The notes below the pieces were generated by a model. That model searched no databases. It worked only from the letters and a program-made list of their open reading frames with translations, and was not told where the DNA came from. Shown one piece after another: positions 8,594 through 18,587 of a stretch of 32,185 nucleotides of DNA; the first letter of the stretch is position 1; every line of letters begins with the position of its first letter. A program made the translations under genes and the position numbers. Source of the stretch: Bacteroides sp. (GTDB taxonomy: Bacteria; Bacteroidota; Bacteroidia; Bacteroidales; Muribaculaceae); NCBI GenBank assembly GCA_023665145.1, contig JAMPEM010000023.1, positions 1-32,185 on the forward strand, read 5' to 3'.

Positions 8594-10138
8594 ATGAACG
8601 ACAACAACAAATCACACGGAAAAACTGTCTCCCAAAACAGCAATCCCTCTCCCCATATATATCAAGGACGTCCTCCATTTACCCCCGCCACAGAACCAAA
8701 AAAATTGAGCTTCGGTGAGGATTTTGCAAGACGTCTCAAAGAGACAAAGACATCCCGTTGGATACGCTTCGGATGTGTTTCTTTAGTCTTTTTCCTGTGG
8801 GTCTTTTGGATGGGAAATCCATGGCTTTCATTCATATGGCTACTCCTTTTTGATATCTATATTACAGGATACATACCTTTTACATGGTGGAAAAAAAGTA
8901 AAAACGCAGCTACGCGATCCGTCATGGCCTGGGTGGATGCGATAGTATACGCCCTTGTGCTTGTTTATTTTATCTTCGCTTTCATTGGGCAAAACTATCA
9001 AATTCCATCATCTTCCTTGGAGAAATCACTCCTTGTGGGCGATTATTTATGGGTCAACAAAACAGTGTACGGACCACGGGTACCTCAGACACCGATTCAT
9101 TTCCCATTGGCCCAACATACTCTCCCCATCGTAAACACAAAAAGCTATCTTGAAAAGCCTCAGCTTAACTACCACCGTCTCAAAGGGCTTAGGAGCATCG
9201 AACGCGGTGATATTGTAGTATTCAACTTTCCGCAAGGGGACACTGTCGCACTAAAAATACAAAATCCGGACTATTACCAGATAGTCTACGAACTGACCTC
9301 ACGCGGAATAAAAGACGCCAGAGGATATATCAAACAACATCCGGAGGAATTCGGTGAAGTGATATGGCGTCCGGTAGACAGACGGGAGAACTATGTAAAA
9401 CGCGCCATCGGTCTCCCCGGAGAACGAATTAAAATTAAAAACGACAAAATCTTCATCAACGGCAAAGAGATAGCAGAACCTACTGAAGTACAGTTCAATT
9501 ACATCATACCCGTCACTTCTGCCATCCCCACCGAAATGTGGCAGGAGATTGGCGTCAGAATGGACGATCACGGGACATCGCCGGTACGTAATGACTATAC
9601 CGGTGAACTCTTCTACGATGTTCCTCTGACAAAAGAGGCAAAAGAAATTGTGGAAAAATGGCCGCAAGTGAAAGGGAAACTAATCAGTGAAAGAGAAAGT
9701 GGATATTTCGATCTCGGTGGAGTATTCCCGCTCGGAAACTCATATGGCTGGACACGTCCGGATATGGGTGAGTTCTGGATTCCCAAACGAGGAAGCACGC
9801 TTCATCTCTCTATTGCCAATCTTCCGATTTACCGCAGATGTATCGAGACGTATGAAGGGAACAAACTGGAGATCAAAGACGGCAAGATTTACATCAATGA
9901 CAAAGAGACTGAATATTATACCTTCAAAATGGACTATTATTGGATGATGGGCGATAATCGGGACCGTTCACTCGATTCCAGATATTGGGGATTTGTCCCG
10001 GAGGATCATATTGTCGGCTCACCGGTATTCGTCCTTATTTCATTTGACGAAGAGAAATCACTCTCCAACGGCAAAATCAGATGGGAACGAATCTTCCGCG
10101 ATGCCAATCCGGACAAGAGTGCATCAATGTGGCAATGA
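8594..10138 (+). CDS. lepB: Signal peptidase I, large Bacteroidota type
   Basis: A 514-residue signal peptidase I that cleaves signal peptides from exported proteins at the outer face of the inner membrane. After a polar N-terminus come hydrophobic helices (about 58-95 and 110-132). The catalytic serine is S141 in IPSSSLEKSLLVGD (leucine where many enzymes have methionine) and the general-base lysine is K269 in YVKRAIGLPGERI. The C-terminal box MGDNRDRSLDSRYWGFVP is intact. Over 120 residues separate Ser and Lys, and there is another large insertion before the last box, which makes it far longer than E. coli LepB (324). This is usual for Bacteroidales. The stop overlaps the next start as ATGA. 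Confidence 0.97.
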   Translation: MNDNNKSHGKTVSQNSNPSPHIYQGRPPFTPATEPKKLSFGEDFARRLKETKTSRWIRFGCVSLVFFLWVFWMGNPWLSFIWLLLFDIYITGYIPFTWWKKSKNAATRSVMAWVDAIVYALVLVYFIFAFIGQNYQIPSSSLEKSLLVGDYLWVNKTVYGPRVPQTPIHFPLAQHTLPIVNTKSYLEKPQLNYHRLKGLRSIERGDIVVFNFPQGDTVALKIQNPDYYQIVYELTSRGIKDARGYIKQHPEEFGEVIWRPVDRRENYVKRAIGLPGERIKIKNDKIFINGKEIAEPTEVQFNYIIPVTSAIPTEMWQEIGVRMDDHGTSPVRNDYTGELFYDVPLTKEAKEIVEKWPQVKGKLISERESGYFDLGGVFPLGNSYGWTRPDMGEFWIPKRGSTLHLSIANLPIYRRCIETYEGNKLEIKDGKIYINDKETEYYTFKMDYYWMMGDNRDRSLDSRYWGFVPEDHIVGSPVFVLISFDEEKSLSNGKIRWERIFRDANPDKSASMWQ

Positions 10139-10698
10139 AGTCCATAACCTTACCTTACGGCGCAACTCTCTCCACACTCTGTACATTAATGCAGAATGTC
10201 GATGCAGATAATAATCTACATCTCGCTTGCAAAGAATTGACACGATGCAAAATACGTGGCAGAGGGAATCAGCCTGACCAATTGCTCTCCGTACCTATAA
10301 CCGGTGGCAACCGCTCCTTGCGAAGACTTTATCGCGATGGATGCGATGAAACTGTATTGGAATCAATAGAGCTTTCAGAGCATGGCAATTGGCGACATGT
10401 TCATATCTCAGCCTTTGAGACAACTTATCGTTCGATGCCATATTTTACACATTATTCCCCACAACTCCTTGAGGGAATACAAACGGCAAAGACTCTTGGT
10501 GAACTTTTAAGGATGACACAGACTCCGGTTATGTCTCTGTTATCATCCAAACTTAAAAATCAGCTTCACCATATAAGAATCTCAGATGCGGAAAGGACTC
10601 ACAAACTGAAGGCCGAGCGTATGGACGGGATACGTCCCGATATCAGCATCTACGATACATTGTTCAAGCTTGGACCCGAAACAGTATTTTTATTATGA
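10135..10698 (+). CDS. WbqC-like family protein
   Basis: A 187-residue protein resembling the WbqC family. The start at 10135 overlaps lepB by four bases (ATGA); a longer in-frame start at 10081 lies inside lepB. Family features are the short beta-rich N-terminus, CKIRGRGNQPDQLLSVPI, and NWRHVHISAFETTYRSMPYFTHYSP, which corresponds to the conserved segment with W, H and a YxxxPYFxxY pattern. WbqC proteins were named from O-antigen loci, but their biochemistry is poorly known. Pairing with lepB suggests simple co-translation more than a shared reaction. Confidence 0.8.
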   Translation: MKSITLPYGATLSTLCTLMQNVDADNNLHLACKELTRCKIRGRGNQPDQLLSVPITGGNRSLRRLYRDGCDETVLESIELSEHGNWRHVHISAFETTYRSMPYFTHYSPQLLEGIQTAKTLGELLRMTQTPVMSLLSSKLKNQLHHIRISDAERTHKLKAERMDGIRPDISIYDTLFKLGPETVFLL

Positions 10699-10730
10699 TG
10701 CTGTTTCTTTAAGAAAATCAACTTAATATT

Positions 10731-11354
10731 TTGAAAAGGATAGGATATATATTAGCTCTTATAACTGCCGTGATTGCGCTATTGCTTCCTGCAAAGGCAC
10801 AATCACAGGAACTTACCGTCAAAGTGACTGCTTATAAGGGGTATTATAAATTTAAAGATCAATATGGTGACAGTGTGTTGATGACAGTCATCAAGGATGT
10901 GTATGTCTATCCACCGCTAAAATTCAAGAACAAGGCGCAAGAGGAGTTCTATTGGCGTACTGTCAGAGATGTACGCAAGACTTTACCCTATGCAAAATTG
11001 GCGTTTCAGACACTTTGCGAGACGTATGAATACATACAGACCATTCCGGACAAAAAAGAGCGTGAGGCGCATCTGAAGCGCCTTGAAAAGGATATTTTCG
11101 AGCGATACAAACCGGTGGTTAAAACAATGACCAAGACTCAAGGGAAAGTCATGCTCAAGCTTATTAATCGAGAAACAGACCAGTCCTCGTTTAATATCGT
11201 AAAAGCCTTTTTAGGGAGTTTTCGAGCCGGATTTTGGCAAACTTTCGGGCGATTCTTCGGTGTCAATATGAAGGCCGGATTTAATCCTGACAAGAACAAG
11301 GAGGATGCAACGATTGACCGCATAGCACATCTTATAGAGCAAGGTGCTCTATAA
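10731..11354 (+). CDS. DUF4294 family exported protein
   Basis: A 207-residue protein with a signal peptide (about 1-24: basic start, hydrophobic GYILALITAVIALLLP, then AKAQS as a likely signal peptidase I site). The body matches the Bacteroidota DUF4294 family, with features such as VYVYPPLKFKNKAQEEFYWR, VRDVRKTLPYAKLA, ERYKPVVKTMTKTQGKVMLKLI and a DQSSFNIV segment. No catalytic role is known. The start is probably TTG at 10731, as no in-frame ATG lies at a suitable place; ATT at 10728 is less likely. It is the last plus-strand gene before topA and lies 32 bases after the WbqC-like gene. Confidence 0.8.
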   Translation: MKRIGYILALITAVIALLLPAKAQSQELTVKVTAYKGYYKFKDQYGDSVLMTVIKDVYVYPPLKFKNKAQEEFYWRTVRDVRKTLPYAKLAFQTLCETYEYIQTIPDKKEREAHLKRLEKDIFERYKPVVKTMTKTQGKVMLKLINRETDQSSFNIVKAFLGSFRAGFWQTFGRFFGVNMKAGFNPDKNKEDATIDRIAHLIEQGAL

Positions 11355-11385
11355 GAGATGTATTTAACGGTTTGTGTTAATGGGG

Positions 11386-11408
11386 ACGGCTGATTGGATG
11401 TCAGTCGT
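11386..11408. terminator. Hairpin between DUF4294 gene and topA
   Basis: ACGGCTGA and TCAGTCGT form an 8-base stem (one G/T wobble) around a 7-base loop between two converging genes, touching the topA stop codon. Neither side has a strong T-run, so its terminator role is tentative. Confidence 0.35.
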
Positions 11409-13720
11409 TATTTACGTTTGGCTCTCGGTTTTGCCGGAGCTGCATCTTGTTGCTCGATGATTTGTCTGACATCAGCAAGTTTCAAATCTTCCGGCTGGTT
11501 CCCTTTGGGTATTTTATAATTCTTAGCTTTTTTACCGTTCTCTTTTATAGCGATATACGGGCCATAACGACCATTTAGTATCTGAATTTCAGGTGCCTCT
11601 TCATAAGTTTTGATTACCTTCTTTGCATCGGCTTCCTTCTTAGCCTCAATCAATTCGATTGCCTGTTGAAGAGTAATAGTCTGCGGAGTCAATTCTTTTG
11701 GAATCGACACAAACGATGAGCCGAATTTTACGTATGGCCCGAATCTGCCCACATTAGCTTGCACCTCTTTCTCTTGGTATTCCCCCAACGAACGTGGCAA
11801 TTCAAAAAGCTTAAGAGCCTCTTCTAAAGTTATAGCATTGATACTCTGACCCTTTTGTAGACTCGCAAACCTCGGTTTCTCCTCATCGGAGGCATCACCT
11901 ATCTGCACCACAGGACCGAATCGTCCAATCTTCACAGATACCGGTTTACCGGTTTGCGGTTCATTGCCAAGCAACCGTTCCCCAACTTTGTGTTCCAGTC
12001 GCATCGAATTGATACTCTCAATGTTGGGATGAAAATTTCCATAGAAATCAGAAATCTCACTTTGCCACGGGAGCTTTCCTTCAGCTATTTCATCAAATTT
12101 CTCTTCGATGCGCGCAGTGAAATTATAATCCAGAATATCTGGGAAATATTGAGTTAGGAATTTATTGACTATCATACCTACATCCGTAGGGACAAGCTTC
12201 CCTTTGTCGCTTCCGGTATTTTCTGAAAGTATCTGTTGAGTCACTTCGTCGTTGCTCAGAGTCAGAAGTGTATAGTCGCGTTTTACACCCTCTTTTTCAC
12301 CCTTCACCACATAATCTCTCGACTGAATGGTGGATATGGTCGGAGCATAGGTGGAAGGACGACCTATACCGAGTTCCTCCATCTTCTTTACCAACGAAGC
12401 CTCTGTATATCTTGCCGGAGCCTGAGTGAACCTTTCCGTTGCAGTTATCTCATCGGCTTCAAGCATCATTCCGGCCTTGACCGGAGGTAAAATTGTACTC
12501 TCCATACGATCTTCAGCAGACGGGTATAATGCAAGGAATCCGTCAAATACGATTTGCTCACCTGTGAGTACCAATTTCTCTGAACGGGTGGATATATTAA
12601 TATCCACATGAGTTTTGAGCAATTCGGCATCAGCCATCTGAGAAGCCACCGCTCTGCGCCAAATGAGCTGATAGAGTGCTTTCTCCTGTGATGTTCCGTC
12701 TATTTCGGTATTTGATATATATGTCGGACGTATTGCCTCATGAGCTTCCTGCGCACCTTTTGTCTTGGTGTGATAATTTCTTTTATGCAGATAATCATCA
12801 CCATATGCTTCCTTTACCTTTTTAGCTATTTCTCCGACGGCAAGCGTAGAGAGATTCAACGAGTCTGTACGCATGTAAGTAATCAAACCGGCTTCATAAA
12901 GCTTTTGAGCCAACATCATTGTACGATTGACAGGAAGACCGAGTTTGCGGGCAGCCTCTTGTTGCAGCGTAGATGTGGTGAAGGGTGGCGCGGGAGTCCG
13001 CTTTGTGGGACGTTGTGTCACATTCTCCACAGAAAAGATAGCTTTGTGGCAATCCTGAAGGAATTTCTCCGCTTCAGATTTGGAGTTAAGCCGGCGGTCA
13101 AGTTCCGCTTTAACGCATTTGCCATCGATATTAAAGATGGCATTTACGCGATAGAACGTTTCCGACTTAAAATTGACAATCTCTTCCTCCCTTTCGCAGA
13201 TAAGACGAACAGCTACACTCTGCACCCTTCCGGCAGAAAGAGCCGGCTTTATTTTTTTCCAAAGCACAGGGCTGAGTTCAAATCCCACGATACGGTCAAG
13301 GACGCGTCTTGCCTGTTGAGCGTTGACACGGTCGATGTCGATTGTACGCGGATTGCTTATGGCGGCCAGGATAGCCGGTTTGGTGATTTCATGGAATACG
13401 ATACGACGGCTGTTATCGGGATTCAGTCCGAGCACCTCATAAAGATGCCAGGCAATAGCCTCTCCTTCGCGGTCTTCATCAGAAGCAAGCCATATCATAT
13501 CGGCTTGTTTAACGGCACTTTTAAGCTGTTTGACAAGATGCTCCTTATCAGGTGATATTTCATAATCAGGCTCAAAAGGTTTTTTACCGTCGATGTCAAA
13601 CTCTTTGTTCTGCAAATCGCGGATATGACCATAAGAGGACATTACCTTATAGTCCTTCCCAAGAAATTTCTCTATAGTTTTTGCCTTGGCAGGCGATTCG
13701 ACAATTACCAGATTTTTCAT
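11408..13720 (-). CDS. topA: DNA topoisomerase I (type IA)
   Basis: A 770-residue TopA that relaxes negative supercoils through a single-strand break and a 5'-phosphotyrosine. I place the start at the ATG of MKNLVIVESPAKAKT (13720); a longer in-frame start at 13765 falls inside the predicted -7 box. The Toprim domain has E8 and the DxDxE set in ASDEDREGEA (D81, D83, E85). The catalytic tyrosine is Y282 in GLITYMRTDSL. The C-terminus has no four-cysteine zinc fingers but carries three repeats with GRFGPVV, GRFGPYV and GRYGPYI cores (roughly 600-750), as is usual for Bacteroidota, and a basic tail ending PRAKRK. It is divergent from gyrB, whose product introduces the supercoils TopA removes. 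Confidence 0.97.
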   Translation of the reverse strand: MKNLVIVESPAKAKTIEKFLGKDYKVMSSYGHIRDLQNKEFDIDGKKPFEPDYEISPDKEHLVKQLKSAVKQADMIWLASDEDREGEAIAWHLYEVLGLNPDNSRRIVFHEITKPAILAAISNPRTIDIDRVNAQQARRVLDRIVGFELSPVLWKKIKPALSAGRVQSVAVRLICEREEEIVNFKSETFYRVNAIFNIDGKCVKAELDRRLNSKSEAEKFLQDCHKAIFSVENVTQRPTKRTPAPPFTTSTLQQEAARKLGLPVNRTMMLAQKLYEAGLITYMRTDSLNLSTLAVGEIAKKVKEAYGDDYLHKRNYHTKTKGAQEAHEAIRPTYISNTEIDGTSQEKALYQLIWRRAVASQMADAELLKTHVDINISTRSEKLVLTGEQIVFDGFLALYPSAEDRMESTILPPVKAGMMLEADEITATERFTQAPARYTEASLVKKMEELGIGRPSTYAPTISTIQSRDYVVKGEKEGVKRDYTLLTLSNDEVTQQILSENTGSDKGKLVPTDVGMIVNKFLTQYFPDILDYNFTARIEEKFDEIAEGKLPWQSEISDFYGNFHPNIESINSMRLEHKVGERLLGNEPQTGKPVSVKIGRFGPVVQIGDASDEEKPRFASLQKGQSINAITLEEALKLFELPRSLGEYQEKEVQANVGRFGPYVKFGSSFVSIPKELTPQTITLQQAIELIEAKKEADAKKVIKTYEEAPEIQILNGRYGPYIAIKENGKKAKNYKIPKGNQPEDLKLADVRQIIEQQDAAPAKPRAKRK

Positions 13721-13762
13721 AATTAAAATGGTGGACTGAAACGAAGCCGTTATTTCCGACCG

Positions 13763-13770
13763 CAAAATTA
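13763..13770 (-). promoter_or_regulatory. -7 box of topA
   Basis: TAATTTTG on the minus strand matches TAnnTTTG, about 43 bases before the topA ATG. A TTTG -33 element at the expected distance is not seen. Confidence 0.5.
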
Positions 13771-13965
13771 CAATTTTTTTCTTAAACAGACGCTAATATG
13801 TAATCTAAATGTGATTAGTGCGGTTATTTCTTATAACGGAATTTCCGCAAATGAGTTCAAAACAGAGCCATTTTTGACTTTGCTGACCTGTAATTATATA
13901 AATCAGCATAAAAAAATCATTGGGCAATTATCCGATAATAAAAAACAAAAAAGTAAACAAGGGAT

Positions 13966-13997
13966 ATTGCATGAATCGATATTTTTTTGTAATTTTG
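13966..13997 (+). promoter_or_regulatory. Promoter of gyrB
   Basis: TAATTTTG at 13990-13997 is a clear -7 element. ATTG at 13966-13969 lies 20 bases upstream, one base further than ideal. The predicted leader before the gyrB ATG is about 80 bases. Confidence 0.65.
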
Positions 13998-14002
13998 TAT
14001 GA

Positions 14003-16054
<2,052 letters not shown>

Positions 16055-16092
16055 CAACGGAAACGGGTCGTACAGACCCTGGTTAATTTAAA

Positions 16093-16122
16093 ACAGCTGT
16101 GGATTTTAAAATCCACAGCTGT
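16093..16122. terminator. 30-bp perfect palindrome, bidirectional terminator
   Basis: ACAGCTGTGGATTTT is followed directly by its exact reverse complement, giving a 30-base perfect palindrome. TTTTT lies a few bases beyond it on the plus strand and TTTAAATT beyond it on the minus strand. It sits between gyrB and the converging last gene of the minus-strand cluster, so it probably ends transcription from both sides. Confidence 0.85.
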
Positions 16123-16168
16123 AATTTTTAAGAGACGTAATCATTGAGATGTGTGGAGACGTCTTGTA

Positions 16169-16702
16169 TCAGATAAGTTGCAACATACGCAATTCATCAT
16201 ATATCTCACGACCCGACAAAGAACGACGGCGCATAAAAGTCAAGGCAAGCTCATCGAGAGCCGGATGCAATCGTCTGTTAGAAAATATAGGTCTCATCCG
16301 GGTCAGAGCCCTTGAAAAGATTGATTCAACCTCTTCCGACTCCAGTCCGCAACTATCCTCCCCCTCCTTTACCATTTCATCACGAATCATAGAGAGTTGC
16401 GCTTCCGGATATTCCCCTTTTTCCCTGACCATAGCTCGCGCCATTATATTGGAGAGTACCATTGTGGATGTTATATAAAAATTATTAATCAGGTTGCTCC
16501 ACGTAGCCTTAGGGGAGATGGATGGCGAACCGGAAAAATAATAGTCATGAGAAAAGGAGACCATCGGACCTTCAGAATCAAGTGAGAAAAGGGCTATACG
16601 GTCGAAGGCATCAAGAGCAGCTACCGATACAGCCATACCGGCCAGGCCGTATGCACGGTCTTCGTCGGATATATAGCTGAAGAGAATATCTTTTTTATCC
16701 AT
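16169..16702 (-). CDS. Uncharacterised 177-residue protein
   Basis: I do not recognise this family. The 177-residue product has no signal peptide and no clear transmembrane helix. It begins MDKKDILFSYISDEDRAYGLAG, then has a small hydrophobic segment (GMAVSVAALDAF), an aromatic patch (SFSHDYYFSGSPSISP), a likely helical middle (LINNFYITSTMVLSNIMARAM) and an acidic/basic C-terminal helical region (EGEDSCGLESEEVESIFSRAL, then RRRSLSGREIYDELR). It appears cytosolic. It is the last gene of the minus-strand cluster, 24 bases after the outer-membrane barrel gene and just before the 30-bp palindrome, so it is probably co-expressed with the barrel and TPR proteins. Confidence 0.7.
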   Translation of the reverse strand: MDKKDILFSYISDEDRAYGLAGMAVSVAALDAFDRIALFSLDSEGPMVSFSHDYYFSGSPSISPKATWSNLINNFYITSTMVLSNIMARAMVREKGEYPEAQLSMIRDEMVKEGEDSCGLESEEVESIFSRALTRMRPIFSNRRLHPALDELALTFMRRRSLSGREIYDELRMLQLI

Positions 16703-16726
16703 TGCAGTAACTTATATTTTCACATA

Positions 16727-18556
16727 TTAAAATAGGAAGGAGAAGCCACCCATGACAGCAAGGCGTTCGGAGGTGACTCCCGGAAGAATAACATTGCGAC
16801 GGCAAAGAATGTTGTCAGCGCGCAACCATAAAGAGAACGGTTCGGATAGGAAATACTCTGCACGCAAGGACAATTCAGAACTGTTGGGTACGTTCATCCT
16901 ACCCAAAGGGAATTCGGGATCAAAATTTATTACACCGGTCTGTGGTTTGTCGGCCACTTCTACCGGCAGGCGATAATAGAATTTTCTGACAGCACGAAGA
17001 TTGTATTGCACCTCGAGTGATAATTTTTCTATGGGGCGAACCAGCAGAGAACCGGCCACAGTCCAACGCGGTCTGTCATATCCGTTGAAATATCCGTGTC
17101 CATTACGTTGGTGTTGGTAAGTCCCCTTGGCCGACAATTCAATTTTTCTGCCATATTTATAATCAAGATTTAAGCCGAAGCTCCATCCTTTAAGGGTCAA
17201 ATCGTTGTCAGGACTCAAATACCCGCCGACAATTTTTTGTGCCGGATTGAAGAGTGGATTCGAATGGGACAACCACATCTGATACCATCCACCCAGCGGT
17301 GTGTGATTATTTATTTTATAAGCTATGGAGAAAGATGCGGTAAATCCGGAGAATGGACCTGCGACAATACTTGCAGACGCATCCACAGGTGAATAGCAGG
17401 GACGAGTGTTAAGAATTGCCGGTATGGCATAATAATCTGCCCGACGAAGCGATTTAAGCGTTTTTAGCTCACTTCCGCCGAGAAGATGAAGAAAGAATCC
17501 GACTACATCTTTTCGCCAGTCAAAACGGATGTCAGGGGCTATATGGAAGAAATGGTAACGGTCACCGGGGATTCCGGCATTGACAGTCAAATCCACATCT
17601 GCCCCGAGACGAACATTGAGAAGGTCGCGACGGAAGGTGTAATAGGGAGTCAGGGATAACTGAGCGTAATTGTCAGCGTCCGGTACTGAATATGAGGGAT
17701 CAGAGAGAGATACACGATCAGTGCCTGAATAAAGCAATAGATTGAAAAGGGCATCCAATCCTACGTTTGAACCGTTTTCCCATGGAACGTTCACGCCTGC
17801 ACGTAATGATATGTCAGTCTCGCGCTGTCCACTGATTTTTTCCCTGTAATCATTATATAGGGGAAAATAGAAAGTTCTATACCCTAAATAATTAACTTCG
17901 GCACCGGCATACCATTTGAGTTTGGATGCATTATCGGATACCCATTCTGCACTAAAGTTTATGTCATTGAGAGTCTGGGTAGGAGCTTTTATATCGGTGT
18001 TTGAGGGAATGGATGCGTAATAATTGAAATAGTCCAAGGCATAGTCTATTTTTGCGGAGAGACGACCTTTCCCCTCAAAAAGATGCGAGGCATAGACTCC
18101 TGCTTTCCCGTCATATCTTCTTCTATAAGGATTTTTGACAGCATCTTTATTTTCGGGATGAAAAAGCGTTGAACTATTGAATTGCAGCCAAGCTCCGACT
18201 GTTGTTTCTTGCGAGTCAATGAATCGGTATCCGGCTGAAAGATTGCTGTTGAGATAACTTCCGAGGCCTGCCTTTATATACCCCCTGTTGTCATAAACAT
18301 TCCGCGAAGCTCTCCATGGAGTGGCAATCATTGGGGTGAGTGTCGGTGAGTATTCAGCACGTCGTCCCTCGGTATCATAAATAAGGGTTGAAGAGGCGAC
18401 ATCAATTGCGGGAGGTACGGGAGACACTGTGATGCGTTCCTGACGGATAATATCGGGAGAATAACTGCCTTCCACCTCTACATTTCCTTTCAAATCTTGA
18501 GCGAAGGCTATACCTGAGGTTGCTGTGAGCAGAAGAAACAGAAAAATCTTTTTCAT
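16727..18556 (-). CDS. Outer-membrane beta-barrel, TonB-receptor-like
   Basis: A 609-residue exported protein from the ATG at 18556; an in-frame start at 18613 would overlap the preceding gene and bury the signal peptide MKKIFLFLLLTATSGIAFA. After cleavage comes a short segment with GNVEVEGSYSPDIIRQERI, seen in a family of Bacteroidota barrel proteins. The rest is alternating amphipathic strands rich in aromatic residues (YIKAGLGSYLNSNLSAGYRF, TVGAWLQF, SLRAGVNV), ending in GGFSFLF with the terminal phenylalanine needed for outer-membrane insertion. No full plug domain is seen, so an active TonB-dependent transporter is unlikely. The gene sits directly after the large TPR gene, suggesting an outer-membrane pair with a periplasmic partner. 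Confidence 0.8.
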   Translation of the reverse strand: MKKIFLFLLLTATSGIAFAQDLKGNVEVEGSYSPDIIRQERITVSPVPPAIDVASSTLIYDTEGRRAEYSPTLTPMIATPWRASRNVYDNRGYIKAGLGSYLNSNLSAGYRFIDSQETTVGAWLQFNSSTLFHPENKDAVKNPYRRRYDGKAGVYASHLFEGKGRLSAKIDYALDYFNYYASIPSNTDIKAPTQTLNDINFSAEWVSDNASKLKWYAGAEVNYLGYRTFYFPLYNDYREKISGQRETDISLRAGVNVPWENGSNVGLDALFNLLLYSGTDRVSLSDPSYSVPDADNYAQLSLTPYYTFRRDLLNVRLGADVDLTVNAGIPGDRYHFFHIAPDIRFDWRKDVVGFFLHLLGGSELKTLKSLRRADYYAIPAILNTRPCYSPVDASASIVAGPFSGFTASFSIAYKINNHTPLGGWYQMWLSHSNPLFNPAQKIVGGYLSPDNDLTLKGWSFGLNLDYKYGRKIELSAKGTYQHQRNGHGYFNGYDRPRWTVAGSLLVRPIEKLSLEVQYNLRAVRKFYYRLPVEVADKPQTGVINFDPEFPLGRMNVPNSSELSLRAEYFLSEPFSLWLRADNILCRRNVILPGVTSERLAVMGGFSFLF

Positions 18557-18587
18557 TGATTGGCGAATTGAGAGATTAATGGAAGGA

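Noticed and set aside
12740-13555. A 271-codon plus-strand open frame inside topA
   Set aside because: It is antisense to the conserved TopA catalytic domain and has no recognisable domain or promoter.
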